A DNA stretch of 49,740 nt from AC2028 sp002373595 (GCA_946616365.1 CAMOIX010000017.1:1-49740); one strand, 5' to 3'; shown: positions 16,868 through 25,990, counted from the stretch's first letter. Notes: generated by a model not told the origin, from the sequence alone. Made by a program: numbers and translations.

Positions 16868-17911
16868 TTAAACGATATATTTCTTAAGAATGGGGATGTT
16901 GTTTATAAGTGCCGACAGCAGGTAACTTACGATAAATACTGCAACCGTAAGAAGAGGAACCGTGATCACGGGGATAAATGCCGAGGCCGTAAGACCAAAG
17001 TTGGCAAATATCGCTATCACGAGCATATGCGTCAGGTAAACGCCGAAGCTGTATTTCGAGAGAATCTCTATTACTTTCTTTGTTTTGTCCCTGAATTCCT
17101 TACCCGATACGAGCTGCCTTACAAATACATAGACCGCGATGCTCATAAGCAGCGTGTTGGTCGAGAGATCAAAAAGTACAGGCGCCGGAGCTCCGATGAA
17201 GTTCGATACCCAGAAGGTTCCGAATACGGTAAAGAGCGCTCCCGCTATGCCAAAGAGGTATATCACTCTTCTCTTAACCGCATCGGTATCTATACCGTCG
17301 AGATAGTGGCCAAGGAAGAAATAGAAAGGATATCCCATGACCATGCTGAGCTCTAACTTATCAAAGATGACTTTGACGTAAGCCATCTTATCCGGCATCG
17401 TAAATCCGCCGAGAGTGATGATCCTGGGGATCAGTATGCCGAAGATATATGCGAGGATCAGGAAATACTCAGTCTTCTTCTTATCCGCTGCGATCGGTGT
17501 AAGGAAAGGAAGGAGCATATAGAATCCGACCAGCATCCAGAGATACCAGAGATGGTCATATCCCTTTAATACCAGATACAGGAAAAAGAGCGGTGATGCA
17601 TCCTTTGCCTCAAACAGGCAGACATACAGGAGTGACCAGAAAAGAAGCGCAGTGATCATACGAGGGATGTACCTGGTATAGATTCTTTTAAGGTCATGCT
17701 CCTTTCCGAGGAAGAGCACTCCGGTAACCATCATAAATATCTGCACGGGCCATTTGGAGATACCGATAAAGACGGTTATCTGCTTCCAAGCGGACAGACT
17801 CTTGTCCATTCCTCCCCATACTACAGTGCAGGTGTGAACGACTACCACCGCATATGTAGCGATGATCTTCAATATATCAAGATAATATTTTCTCGTTTTC
17901 CTGGGATCCAA
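16868..17911 (-). CDS. Membrane acyltransferase, acyltransferase-3 family
   Basis: This 347-residue integral membrane protein has about ten hydrophobic helices. It starts with 'RKTRKYYLDILKIIATYAVVVVHT', the acyltransferase-3 signature, whose histidine is the usual catalytic residue. Related proteins O-acetylate cell-surface polysaccharides. The start is a TTG at 17911 with GGAG 6 bases upstream. It lies between rqcH and yicC in the same direction. Its acceptor glycan is unknown; the nearby flippase and nonulosonic acid genes suggest a surface polymer. Confidence 0.8.
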   Translation of the reverse strand: MDPRKTRKYYLDILKIIATYAVVVVHTCTVVWGGMDKSLSAWKQITVFIGISKWPVQIFMMVTGVLFLGKEHDLKRIYTRYIPRMITALLFWSLLYVCLFEAKDASPLFFLYLVLKGYDHLWYLWMLVGFYMLLPFLTPIAADKKKTEYFLILAYIFGILIPRIITLGGFTMPDKMAYVKVIFDKLELSMVMGYPFYFFLGHYLDGIDTDAVKRRVIYLFGIAGALFTVFGTFWVSNFIGAPAPVLFDLSTNTLLMSIAVYVFVRQLVSGKEFRDKTKKVIEILSKYSFGVYLTHMLVIAIFANFGLTASAFIPVITVPLLTVAVFIVSYLLSALINNIPILKKYIV

Positions 17912-17923
17912 TCTTCTCTCCTC

Positions 17924-19879
17924 TCACGCCTCATTAAGCGCCGATATGTCGGCAGGCGCTGTCATGGAATAGTTAGTATAATATACCACAAAACCGGGCT
18001 TTGCTCCCGCAGGTTTCTTAACTTCCTTCCTGAGGACATAGTCTATCTCGACTTTGCCGGCTTCTCGCCCTGCGGAATAATATGCTGCAAGCGATGCCGC
18101 TTCCTCAAATGCCCTGTCGGGGACTTCCTCACCGTTTCTGGTCCTGAGGATCACGTGTGAACCCGGCATCTTCTTGGCATGGAACCACCAGTCTCCGCCG
18201 TTTGCGAACTTAAAGGTAAGTTCATCGTTCTGGATATTGTTTTTTCCGACATATATGTCATATCCGTCAGAGCTGATATAGTGCATGGGCTTGGAGGTCG
18301 CGCCCCGGGACTTCTTCTGTCCGTTTTTACCGGGTGCGCGCTTAGCTCCGCTTCCACCCTTCCTGCCTGCACCCTTCGAATGATCTCTCATATATCCGCT
18401 CATTACGAGCTCGTCCCTTATCTGAGAGAGGTCGGACTCGCGCCTGGCTATATCAAGCGCTGTGAGTATGGACTTAAGATGATCTATCTCCGCTCTTACA
18501 TCCCCGGTGAGCGTAACGAGAGCTTCGTAAGTCCTCTTTTGCTTATTGTATTTATCAAAGTATCTCTGCGCATTCTCGGTAGCGCTCTTTGCAGAGTCGA
18601 GGTTAATGACGACATCCTCACCCGTATTGTAATCCTGGAGAGTCACCTTATCAGCACCCGCCGGAACCATATATACATAGGCGTTAAGGAGCTCACCGCA
18701 GAGTCTGTACCTGTCCCTGTTCTCGGTATCTTTTAACTGCTTTAGCTGCTGGTCGAGCTTATGGGAATCCCTCTCTATCAGGGTGGTAACGATCTTACGC
18801 AGGTCTGCGGAGCGCTGCCTGATATTCGTCACTTCATTCTTCTCACGGTAAAAGACCTCGAGAAGCTCTGATATGGAGCTGTATTCCGTGATATCCGCAG
18901 TCTCAGTCACAGACTCCTTCTCATACATGGAGAGTCTGATCGCAGCAAATTCCATCCCCGTGCGTTTATTTCCGACAGCACTGTCGCTTTTTGAAGATAT
19001 CCTGACGATGCAGGGAATGAATCTGCCTGCTGCGATATCCTCTGCCAGAGACTTGCAGACATTGTATAGGTTTACATAACTATTATCATCCGGAGAATCA
19101 GCGGTGATGTCCGCATCTATCCCCGCTCTGTGCAGGATCTCGTTGGCAAGCACAGGGGAGATGCCGGTAAAGGCGGTGTAGAGGGATTTATAGAGCGGGA
19201 TGGCACCGGTCTTTCGCATGATGGAGGCAAACTGCTCTGCTCCGCCGGACGCAGAATCGGCAGCGCAATCAGATGCACAATCCGCAGCGCTTACATTTGG
19301 TTTACATAATTCATTATTGCCGGACATGCTTGGTTTACATAACTCACATCCGCATACGCTTAGCAGATCTGCCTTCTCCGTGGTCTCAGGGATAAAATAC
19401 TCTCTCCCCGGCAAAACCTCGCGCACCGAACTCACCATTCCGGAGATGCGCTTTATACTGTCTATTATGACACCTTTGTCATCTGTGAGGATGATATTAC
19501 TGTGTTTTCCCATGATCTCCGTGATCAGGGTTACCGTGCGGAGGTCTCCCATCTCATCGGAATGTTCCACATCTATGCGCACTATCCTCTCAAGGCCCGG
19601 CTGGGATATGCCAAGGATCTTTCCGCCCTGAAGATGCTTCCTTAAGAGCATGCAAAAAGAAGGCGCCTGCATGGGGCTTTCCTTCGTACTGTCAGTGAGA
19701 TATATGAGGGGGAGGGATGCGTCAGCCGAAATGAGAAGTTTCTTATTCTCCGCATTTGCCTTCACGGTCAGGATGAGTTCATCCTTCTCGGGCTGCGCTA
19801 TCTTGGATATCCTGCCTCCCGACAGTTCTCTGTTCAGTTCATGTACGACGGCCGCAACCGTCACTCCATCAAAAGCCAT
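17924..19879 (-). CDS. rqcH: RqcH, NFACT ribosome quality-control factor
   Basis: RqcH binds stalled 50S subunits and adds C-terminal alanine tails that mark nascent chains for decay; older names are FbpA or fibronectin-binding protein. The 651-residue protein has the NFACT-N domain from 'MAFDGVTVAAVVHELN', central helices and coiled coil to about 480, a Gly/Lys-rich linker near 500-540, and the NFACT-R domain with 'DWWFHAKKMPGSHVILR'. It is about 80 residues longer than Bacillus RqcH, because of the linker and a Cys-rich insert at about 176-216. At the position of the Asp97-Arg98 pair needed for alanine tailing in Bacillus, it reads Glu97-Arg98. Confidence 0.9.
   Translation of the reverse strand: MAFDGVTVAAVVHELNRELSGGRISKIAQPEKDELILTVKANAENKKLLISADASLPLIYLTDSTKESPMQAPSFCMLLRKHLQGGKILGISQPGLERIVRIDVEHSDEMGDLRTVTLITEIMGKHSNIILTDDKGVIIDSIKRISGMVSSVREVLPGREYFIPETTEKADLLSVCGCELCKPSMSGNNELCKPNVSAADCASDCAADSASGGAEQFASIMRKTGAIPLYKSLYTAFTGISPVLANEILHRAGIDADITADSPDDNSYVNLYNVCKSLAEDIAAGRFIPCIVRISSKSDSAVGNKRTGMEFAAIRLSMYEKESVTETADITEYSSISELLEVFYREKNEVTNIRQRSADLRKIVTTLIERDSHKLDQQLKQLKDTENRDRYRLCGELLNAYVYMVPAGADKVTLQDYNTGEDVVINLDSAKSATENAQRYFDKYNKQKRTYEALVTLTGDVRAEIDHLKSILTALDIARRESDLSQIRDELVMSGYMRDHSKGAGRKGGSGAKRAPGKNGQKKSRGATSKPMHYISSDGYDIYVGKNNIQNDELTFKFANGGDWWFHAKKMPGSHVILRTRNGEEVPDRAFEEAASLAAYYSAGREAGKVEIDYVLRKEVKKPAGAKPGFVVYYTNYSMTAPADISALNEA
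19280..19345 (-). repeat. Tandem 33-base repeat inside rqcH
   Basis: Two imperfect copies encode ELCKPSMSGNN and ELCKPNVSAAD in succession (residues 179-200). The first 16 bases of each copy differ at a single position. A third, looser Cys-rich stretch follows. Confidence 0.75.
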
Positions 19880-19891
19880 TTTTTTCTCCGC

Positions 19892-21562
19892 TTATCTGAG
19901 CAGCCTGACCTTCTTTGCCAGCTTTACTATTTTCTCTCCCTTGGGCATCTCGAGGAGCTCTGATTCCGTAAGTCCGCCTGATAAGAGAAGCGCTGCGAAA
20001 TATACAGGCACTGCTATGATGAGTGCCGGGATGACTGCAATACGCTTGCTGCCTATGATAAGGAGCAGGAGCCTGTATATCAGAAAACTTATAACGCCCA
20101 TGATAGCCGAAGCTACCAGCGGGTATGCAAATGTCCTCTCAAACTCCTGCGTAAACCCGGAAGCCTTACGTACGGAATACTGATTAAGGAATGCCATAAG
20201 TCCCGCATAGACGAGATTTGCAATAGCCACTGCATATATATCTATTCCCGTAAACTTAAGCAGGAGCCATGCGATAAGAGTCTGTACCGCAAGCGATATG
20301 CCCGCATTCAGTATGGGTGCATTTACCTTGCCTATACCTTGCAATATCGAACTGTTAAGCGTCGAATAAGCATAAAGGATGATCGAGGGAGCCAGCGCCA
20401 TGAGGCAGAGTTTAGCGGGCTCCGGATTGGCGATAGAGCTCGGGAAAAGAAGGATCGTAACGGGCTCCGCCAGTGCAAAAAGTCCGACTGCACAGGGGAT
20501 CGATATGAGCATCGTGGTACGTACCGCGATATTTATCTTGTTTCTGACATCCCTCATCTGCTTCGATGCCACAAGTCCTGCGAGACTCGGAATTACGGCA
20601 GCTGTCATAGCGGATGCAAATGCATTGGGAATATTTGCGATCTTCTGCGCTTTGCCGGAGAAGATGCCCCATGTAGATGTAACAAGCACTCTGTCAACAT
20701 CCTTCATACCGGGATATATGTCCGTATAGAGCTTGGTATTTACGGAGTTCATCAGGTTATATACAGCGGTGCTGAGTATGAAAGGCGTAACTATAAATGT
20801 GATCGTCCTGATGATGGTGAGGACTCCGTCAAGCTCCTCGTGAGAGTCATTACGCACTCTCTTGAGTATCGAAGGTCTGTTGATGAAATATGCTATCGCC
20901 ATGAATATGAGAGCTGCTACAACACCCGCGCCGGTACCAAGTGCACTTCCGCTCGCTCCCGCTATGGCGCGCTCTATCTTGCCGGCCTCGGTAGTCGGCT
21001 GTTCCATCGTACCAAGTGCGATCTTGATGAAAAGTGCCGCAGCTCCTATGCTCACAAGCGCATTGGCTATCTGCTCTATTATCTGGGATACGGAAGTCTG
21101 GACCATACTCCTATGCGCCTGGAAATATCCGCGAAGTACGCCGAGTATACCGTAGATAAAGATCGTGGGAGCAAATACCCTCAGGACAGGCACTGCAGTC
21201 TCTTCAACCAGAAGTCCCGCGCCGAAGTACAGGAAAAGCCCTGCCGCTCCGCCTATCACGAGGACATAAACGAGCGATCCTATAAAGAGTCTGTGTGCAT
21301 TTCTGTATTCCTTAAGAGCGAGTTTCTGTGCGATGACCTTCGCGATCGCCGAAGGGACACTGTACGAAGAAATAAGAAGTACGATAGTATAAAAAGCATA
21401 CGCCGACTGGTAATAACCCAGTCCGAGATCCCCTATAACCGAAGATAAAGGGCTCGTATAAAGGAGCCCTATGATCCTGCTTACTATGCCGGCTGCGGCA
21501 AGTATGCCCGCCTGCGCTATAAAATTATTACTGTTAGTGTCTTCCGAATATTTCATTACCAT
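19892..21562 (-). CDS. MOP-superfamily polysaccharide flippase (SpoVB/MurJ-like)
   Basis: A 556-residue membrane protein with about 14 hydrophobic helices. The N-terminal 'ILAAAGIVSRIIGLLY' and 'YYQSAYAFYTIVLLIS' segments match the SpoVB/YtgP group of lipid-linked oligosaccharide flippases, one of which (YtgP) can act as lipid II flippase MurJ. The ATG at 21562 or the in-frame ATG at 21556 is the start; neither has a ribosome site, and a TATAAT ends only 3-9 bases before them. It is followed after 12 bases by rqcH. A role in peptidoglycan or surface glycan export is inferred from family. Confidence 0.85.
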   Translation of the reverse strand: MVMKYSEDTNSNNFIAQAGILAAAGIVSRIIGLLYTSPLSSVIGDLGLGYYQSAYAFYTIVLLISSYSVPSAIAKVIAQKLALKEYRNAHRLFIGSLVYVLVIGGAAGLFLYFGAGLLVEETAVPVLRVFAPTIFIYGILGVLRGYFQAHRSMVQTSVSQIIEQIANALVSIGAAALFIKIALGTMEQPTTEAGKIERAIAGASGSALGTGAGVVAALIFMAIAYFINRPSILKRVRNDSHEELDGVLTIIRTITFIVTPFILSTAVYNLMNSVNTKLYTDIYPGMKDVDRVLVTSTWGIFSGKAQKIANIPNAFASAMTAAVIPSLAGLVASKQMRDVRNKINIAVRTTMLISIPCAVGLFALAEPVTILLFPSSIANPEPAKLCLMALAPSIILYAYSTLNSSILQGIGKVNAPILNAGISLAVQTLIAWLLLKFTGIDIYAVAIANLVYAGLMAFLNQYSVRKASGFTQEFERTFAYPLVASAIMGVISFLIYRLLLLIIGSKRIAVIPALIIAVPVYFAALLLSGGLTESELLEMPKGEKIVKLAKKVRLLR

Positions 21563-21565
21563 AAG

Positions 21566-21594
21566 ATTATAATAAATCCCATGGCTGATAACAA
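21566..21594 (-). promoter_or_regulatory. Promoter at the flippase start codon
   Basis: TTGTTA (21589-21594) and TATAAT (21566-21571) are 17 bases apart on the minus strand. The expected start point falls between the two candidate ATG codons, so the mRNA would have almost no leader. Confidence 0.5.
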
Positions 21595-21613
21595 GTGCTC
21601 AGGGGACCGAATA

Positions 21614-22402
21614 CTATCCCAATGCAACATCCAGAGCCATCATGATGCTGAATCCTATCGCAAAAGCGATAACGCCGATATTGGAGTGTTCTCCCTCCGA
21701 CATCTCGGGGATAAGCTCTTCCACCACAACATAGAGCATCGCTCCGGCAGCAAATGATAACAGATAGGGCATCGCGGGAACGACAAGAGCGGCAAGTATG
21801 ACCGTGAGTCCGCCAAATATGGGTTCCACAGCTCCCGAGAGGACTCCGAGTCCAAATGCCTTGGATCTCTTTTTTCCTTCCGCATACAGGGGCATCGAGA
21901 TGATCGCCCCCTCGGGGAAATTCTGTATAGCTATTCCGAGTGCGAGTGCGAGTGCGCCTCCTGCTGTGATATTACCCGATCCGCTTACCAGCCCCGCATA
22001 TACGACTCCGACCGCCATTCCCTCGGGGATATTGTGAAGGGTCACAGCGAGCACCAGCATCGTTATCCTCGTGAGTTTACTCTTAGGGCCCTCTATCTGA
22101 TCGTGCTTATCTATACTTCTGTGGATATGAGGTATCACGTGATCCAAGAGGAGCAGGAAAAGGATGCCAAGCCAGAATCCGATAAAAGCCGGAAGAAAGG
22201 CCAGTCTGTCAAGTCCCGAAGACTGCTCTATGGCAGGTACGATGAGGCTCCAAATGGAAGCCGCGACCATCACTCCTGCAGCGAAGCCGGAGAGTGCGCG
22301 CTGCACTCCCGCCTTCAGATCATTTTTCAAAAAGAATACGCATGCGGCTCCCGCCGATGTCCCGATAAAAGGGATGATCAATCCCAAAAGTACAGTACTC
22401 AT
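21614..22402 (-). CDS. ZIP-family metal transporter
   Basis: The 262-residue membrane protein belongs to the ZIP/GufA group that takes up zinc and other divalent metals. The metal-binding helices are clear: 'LHNIPEGMAVGVV' in helix 4 and 'QNFPEGAIISMPLYAEG' in helix 5. Eight hydrophobic segments fit the family. The start is the ATG at 22402, with GGAG 5 bases upstream; it lies 2 bases after the stop of the ABC permease, so the genes are coupled. Substrate may be zinc, iron or manganese. Confidence 0.87.
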   Translation of the reverse strand: MSTVLLGLIIPFIGTSAGAACVFFLKNDLKAGVQRALSGFAAGVMVAASIWSLIVPAIEQSSGLDRLAFLPAFIGFWLGILFLLLLDHVIPHIHRSIDKHDQIEGPKSKLTRITMLVLAVTLHNIPEGMAVGVVYAGLVSGSGNITAGGALALALGIAIQNFPEGAIISMPLYAEGKKRSKAFGLGVLSGAVEPIFGGLTVILAALVVPAMPYLLSFAAGAMLYVVVEELIPEMSEGEHSNIGVIAFAIGFSIMMALDVALG

Positions 22403-22404
22403 TA

Positions 22405-25098
22405 TCACTCCACATTCTTAAGCGCAACATCCATTGGTATACGTTTGATCCTGATATAGTCTACCACAGATACAAAAGCATAGCCAATCAGAAGGAAGAG
22501 CACGCATAATATCATAGATGCGGACGACATATAGAATGCAAAGTATCCGTCCATCTGCAACATGAATGCACGGAATACCCATGTCATCAGATAGTAACCT
22601 ACTCCGAATCCAACGATGGCAAAGAGCGTAACAACGATCGCGGTCGGTACGATATAGAGTCTGCCGATCTCTCCGTTCTTGAAACCGAGGATCTTAACCA
22701 TTGAGATCGCATGCTCGTTTCTCTCGATGATGATCTTGGCAAGGAGGTATATAAGCGCTGCAGCCATTATGACCAATGCGTACTTAAACACACCGATTAT
22801 GCCTCCGAACGAGTGATTGAGCTGTACGGTTACTTTCTTGATATCATCCGAAGTGATGACGGTAGCAATATACTGATCATCGATATCCGTGATCTCGTTT
22901 CTCGCAAAGAATCCCGTGAATTCATCTTCTTCTCTCTCAAATACGCTGTCGAAATTGTCCTTGCTCATAAATGCAGCGATACCGCCTTCGTAGTTTACGA
23001 ATCCTGCCACCTTAAATTTATATGATCTGTTCTCATACTCTTCGTGAAGCGTGATCGTATCACCGACGCGTATACCGAATTTATCCTTAAATGCGCTCGA
23101 AATATATACGCTGTCTTCCGAACCGCCTTCGGGAATGTCGATATATGTGCTGTCATCCGTGATACCATACACGGTCACGCTCTCATCTCCTCCGCTTCCC
23201 ATGCCGACTCGGAACGATGACTTCGCCTTAGGATACTGCAGACTTGTCGCGCTGAATTTCTCTGCAGTCTCCTCCGCGGTCTTTATCACATCTCCATCCT
23301 CATCGCGATAGTCCATGAGCATATACTGATACTCTGCAAACATCATACTTGCTGCTTTGTCAGCATAATGGTTAAGTGAATCCGGAAGTCCGAATGCAAA
23401 GCACATCATAAGCTGTATGAAGATAACTCCAAAGATAAGAACTATATAATTGGGGATATTCTGGAATAGTATCCTCAGTCTGAATCTCCTTAAGAAAGAC
23501 CATCTGGGGAGCCTTCCGGCCTTGGTCCTCTTGGTCCTTACGAGATCATGGCGAAGGAATCTTAAAGGACTGATCCTGAGCTTCTTTACGATAATGAACA
23601 GGTTGATGAAAAACATCAAAAGAAGCGGGATCACAGTGGTTTTGATAAGAGCTGTATTGCTCCATACCAGTCCGCATGTCGGCAAACTGTAGCTCTCGTA
23701 ATACAGGTTAACAGCCAGGTCTCTGAATGCGGTATATCCGAGTATATTACCCAGCAAGGCACCTATAAGTGTAACAACAACAGGCATGGACATATAGTGA
23801 ACTGTCAGTTCTCTCCTGCTGTATCCGGAAGCTCTGAGCGTACCTATAACAGTGCACTCCTTGTCTATGGTATTGCTGATCGTGATTGCAAATATGAAGG
23901 CTATAACTCCTATCAGTATGTAGCAGAGGATCGCTGTGCCTGCGGAGTCTCCTTCGATATCGCTAATGGCAAAATTGCTGGCCTGTCTCAAATATTCAGG
24001 AAGATAATCATCTATCTCCACATCATGCACTACAGTCTGAGTGATCAGCGCTTTGAGAAAGTTCTCAGAATTGTCGGCCTGCTGAATCTTATCCTGAGGC
24101 TTCTCGTTATACTTAAAAGCATAGTTATAGTGAATCCTTGAACCAAGCTTATCAAATGCTTCAGGGGTAAGCATAGCTACATCGAATCCAAATGCATCAA
24201 ACATCAGGTCCGTATTTGATTCATGCAGCGTCAGATAATTGACGTAAGAAAGCAGTCCTACGACAGTAAACTTCTTTCCTCCAACAGTGATACTGTCTCC
24301 GATCGATACCTTGAGATTGCTGGCGTGCATTCTGTCTATGGCAATCTCATCTTCCGTCTCGGGAGCACGCCCCTCGTTGAATGATGCTTTGTCGATGACA
24401 GAATCGCTCCTGTATATCCTTACATTTGCTTCAGCGGTGCCGTCACCGTCTATATCTTCAGCCTCTTCTCTGTAGAAGTGCTCATAAACGGTTATCAGCA
24501 CAGGCTTAAAATCTGGATCGTCGAGATTGTATCTCTCCGAGATCTTGCCCCATTCCTTATCAACCTCTTTGACCACTTCCTCATGAGCTTCTTCATAGGC
24601 TTCCTTTTCTGCCTTCTTGAACTCATCGGATTCTCTTGCTTCCTTAAGGGCTGCTTCGAAGTTTTCGTCGATTGCTGCATCGACCTGCGTCCTGATCATA
24701 TCTTCATCAGTGATACCGAATGCTGCAAGCTGTGCGCGTACGCCTTCTTCTATGGCTTCCCTGACAGTTTTGTCCAGCTCCTCATCTATAGCTTCTGCGA
24801 CCTTTTCGTCAGCTTCTTCATAGCCTTTGTTTATGTAATATTCTCTGACGTCAGCCATATCACCGGTGCTGATGGCATCGATGAACTCAGGCGAAGCTTT
24901 CTTGGAGAGTTCAAACATACCATCCTCAAGATTGAGCACCTCCCTGTTGTCATATACGGCAGCGAGCATACTGTCATGTCCTACATACATACCTGAGATA
25001 ACGCTGATCATAACGACCATAAATATAATGATGACCAGATATTTATGCCACTCGGAGATCAGCTCCTTCGGTATTCTTTTGATAAGAGGATTTCTCAT
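22405..25098 (-). CDS. MacB/FtsX-type ABC transporter permease with acidic extracellular insert
   Basis: This 897-residue permease has one membrane helix near the N-terminus, a large external region, a group of three helices at about 390-510, a second external region and a final three-helix group, as in duplicated FtsX-fold permeases. The first external region (about 40-190) is very rich in Glu and Lys and looks like a coiled coil; after it comes 'DIDGDGTAE', a DxDxDG calcium-loop-like motif. The start at 25098 has AAGGAGG 6 bases upstream. The stop of its ATPase overlaps that ribosome site. Transported substrate is unknown; metal boxes lie upstream of the operon. Confidence 0.82.
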   Translation of the reverse strand: MRNPLIKRIPKELISEWHKYLVIIIFMVVMISVISGMYVGHDSMLAAVYDNREVLNLEDGMFELSKKASPEFIDAISTGDMADVREYYINKGYEEADEKVAEAIDEELDKTVREAIEEGVRAQLAAFGITDEDMIRTQVDAAIDENFEAALKEARESDEFKKAEKEAYEEAHEEVVKEVDKEWGKISERYNLDDPDFKPVLITVYEHFYREEAEDIDGDGTAEANVRIYRSDSVIDKASFNEGRAPETEDEIAIDRMHASNLKVSIGDSITVGGKKFTVVGLLSYVNYLTLHESNTDLMFDAFGFDVAMLTPEAFDKLGSRIHYNYAFKYNEKPQDKIQQADNSENFLKALITQTVVHDVEIDDYLPEYLRQASNFAISDIEGDSAGTAILCYILIGVIAFIFAITISNTIDKECTVIGTLRASGYSRRELTVHYMSMPVVVTLIGALLGNILGYTAFRDLAVNLYYESYSLPTCGLVWSNTALIKTTVIPLLLMFFINLFIIVKKLRISPLRFLRHDLVRTKRTKAGRLPRWSFLRRFRLRILFQNIPNYIVLIFGVIFIQLMMCFAFGLPDSLNHYADKAASMMFAEYQYMLMDYRDEDGDVIKTAEETAEKFSATSLQYPKAKSSFRVGMGSGGDESVTVYGITDDSTYIDIPEGGSEDSVYISSAFKDKFGIRVGDTITLHEEYENRSYKFKVAGFVNYEGGIAAFMSKDNFDSVFEREEDEFTGFFARNEITDIDDQYIATVITSDDIKKVTVQLNHSFGGIIGVFKYALVIMAAALIYLLAKIIIERNEHAISMVKILGFKNGEIGRLYIVPTAIVVTLFAIVGFGVGYYLMTWVFRAFMLQMDGYFAFYMSSASMILCVLFLLIGYAFVSVVDYIRIKRIPMDVALKNVE

Positions 25099-25109
25099 GA
25101 TCGTCCTCC

Positions 25110-25817
25110 TTACCACTCGAGCTCTAAGGCCGGGATCTTATTGTCATTGATATCGTTATGACGCACAACACCGTCTCTGAGCTTTATCACATGATCGGCC
25201 ATATACTTGATGGCCTCATTATGCGTAACCATTATTACAGTGCTTCCGTACTTCTTATTACAGTCCTCTATGAGTGCGAGGATCTCCTTGGAAGTCTTGT
25301 AATCAAGCGCTCCGGTCGGCTCATCGCACATAAGAATATCCGGATTCTTAACAACAGCTCTGCCGATCGATACTCTCTGCTGTTGTCCGCCGGACAACTG
25401 GTTGGGATATTTGTATTTGTGATCCCGGAGACCCAAGGTCGAGATGACCTCCTCTACATCGAGCGGATTATCGGAAAGATATGCTCCTACTTCGATATTC
25501 TCCTTTACGTTAAGATTGGGGATCAGATTATACATCTGGAAGACATATCCGAGGTGCTTTCTCCTGTATAAAGTAAGCTGATGTTCGCTCATATCCTCAA
25601 GCTTGTCTCCGTCAATGCTGACATATCCCGAGTCGGGAGTATCAATTCCGCCGATGATATTAAGGAGCGTCGACTTACCCGATCCGGAAGGTCCGAGAAG
25701 TACGCAGAACTCTCCTTTCTTTACCGTGAAGTCCATACCTCTTAAGACATCCTGTTTTGCTTCTCCTGTTCCGAAACTCTTTTTGAGATCCTTGATCTCG
25801 AGAAATTCTTCTTTCAT
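25110..25817 (-). CDS. ABC transporter ATP-binding protein, MacB/LolD type
   Basis: The 235-residue ATPase has Walker A 'GPSGSGKST', Q-loop, signature 'LSGGQQQRV', Walker B 'ILMCDEPTGALD' and the H-loop 'VTHNEA'. The sequence 'DEPTGALD' is typical of the MacB/LolD class paired with FtsX-fold permeases. I use the ATG at 25817, because GAGGG lies just upstream; a second ATG at 25832 is possible. It is the first gene of an operon with the permease and the ZIP transporter. Two GTTAG-N6-CTAAC boxes lie 35-135 bases upstream. Confidence 0.88.
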   Translation of the reverse strand: MKEEFLEIKDLKKSFGTGEAKQDVLRGMDFTVKKGEFCVLLGPSGSGKSTLLNIIGGIDTPDSGYVSIDGDKLEDMSEHQLTLYRRKHLGYVFQMYNLIPNLNVKENIEVGAYLSDNPLDVEEVISTLGLRDHKYKYPNQLSGGQQQRVSIGRAVVKNPDILMCDEPTGALDYKTSKEILALIEDCNKKYGSTVIMVTHNEAIKYMADHVIKLRDGVVRHNDINDNKIPALELEW

Positions 25818-25853
25818 AATTCCCTCTTTCATGTGTTAATATTTTGTCGTTCG

Positions 25854-25869
25854 GTTAGTCGTCGCTAAT
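25854..25869 (-). promoter_or_regulatory. DtxR-like metal box before the MacB-like operon (proximal)
   Basis: On the plus strand it reads GTTAG-TCGTCG-CTAAT, one base off the perfect palindrome found elsewhere in the window. It lies 36 bases before the ATPase start. Confidence 0.5.
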
Positions 25870-25885
25870 CGTATAGGCTTTTTTT

Positions 25886-25905
25886 ACTCCGCAGGTGCGC
25901 GGAGT
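25886..25905 (-). repeat. GC-rich palindrome with A-tract upstream of the proximal metal box
   Basis: Arms ACTCCGC and GCGGAGT enclose six bases. On the minus strand it is followed by an A7 run and then, 10 bases on, the metal box. The run is of the wrong sign for a terminator in this direction. A similar arrangement precedes the box at 29539. Confidence 0.55.
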
Positions 25906-25910
25906 TATAA

Positions 25911-25950
25911 AATATGTTCCAAGTTAGCCATCGCTAACTTGGAACATATT
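25911..25950 (-). promoter_or_regulatory. 18-bp perfect inverted repeat with a metal box at its centre
   Basis: Arms 25911-25928 and 25933-25950 are perfectly complementary around four bases. The core (25923-25938) is GTTAG-CCATCG-CTAAC. On the minus strand it is followed by TTTTAT, so it may also terminate the exporter transcript. An extended -10 element (TGTGATAAT) ends just upstream at 25948. It could act as an operator, a terminator, or both. Confidence 0.6.
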
Positions 25951-25990
25951 ATCACATATTCAAAACTATTTCAAGGCTTTTGTCAAAAGA

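Noticed and set aside
16685..17356. Plus-strand frame of about 223 codons opposite yicC and the acyltransferase
   Set aside because: Highly basic and Tyr/Arg-rich composition, no ribosome site, and antisense to well supported genes.
17924..19879. Fibronectin-binding adhesin
   Set aside because: The domain order and 'DWWFHAKKMPGSHV' motif show an NFACT protein; the adhesin name is a legacy label.
20339..21448. Long plus-strand open frame (about 369 codons) opposite the flippase gene
   Set aside because: It is antisense to a clear membrane transporter, has an Arg/Cys/Tyr-rich unnatural composition and no ribosome site.
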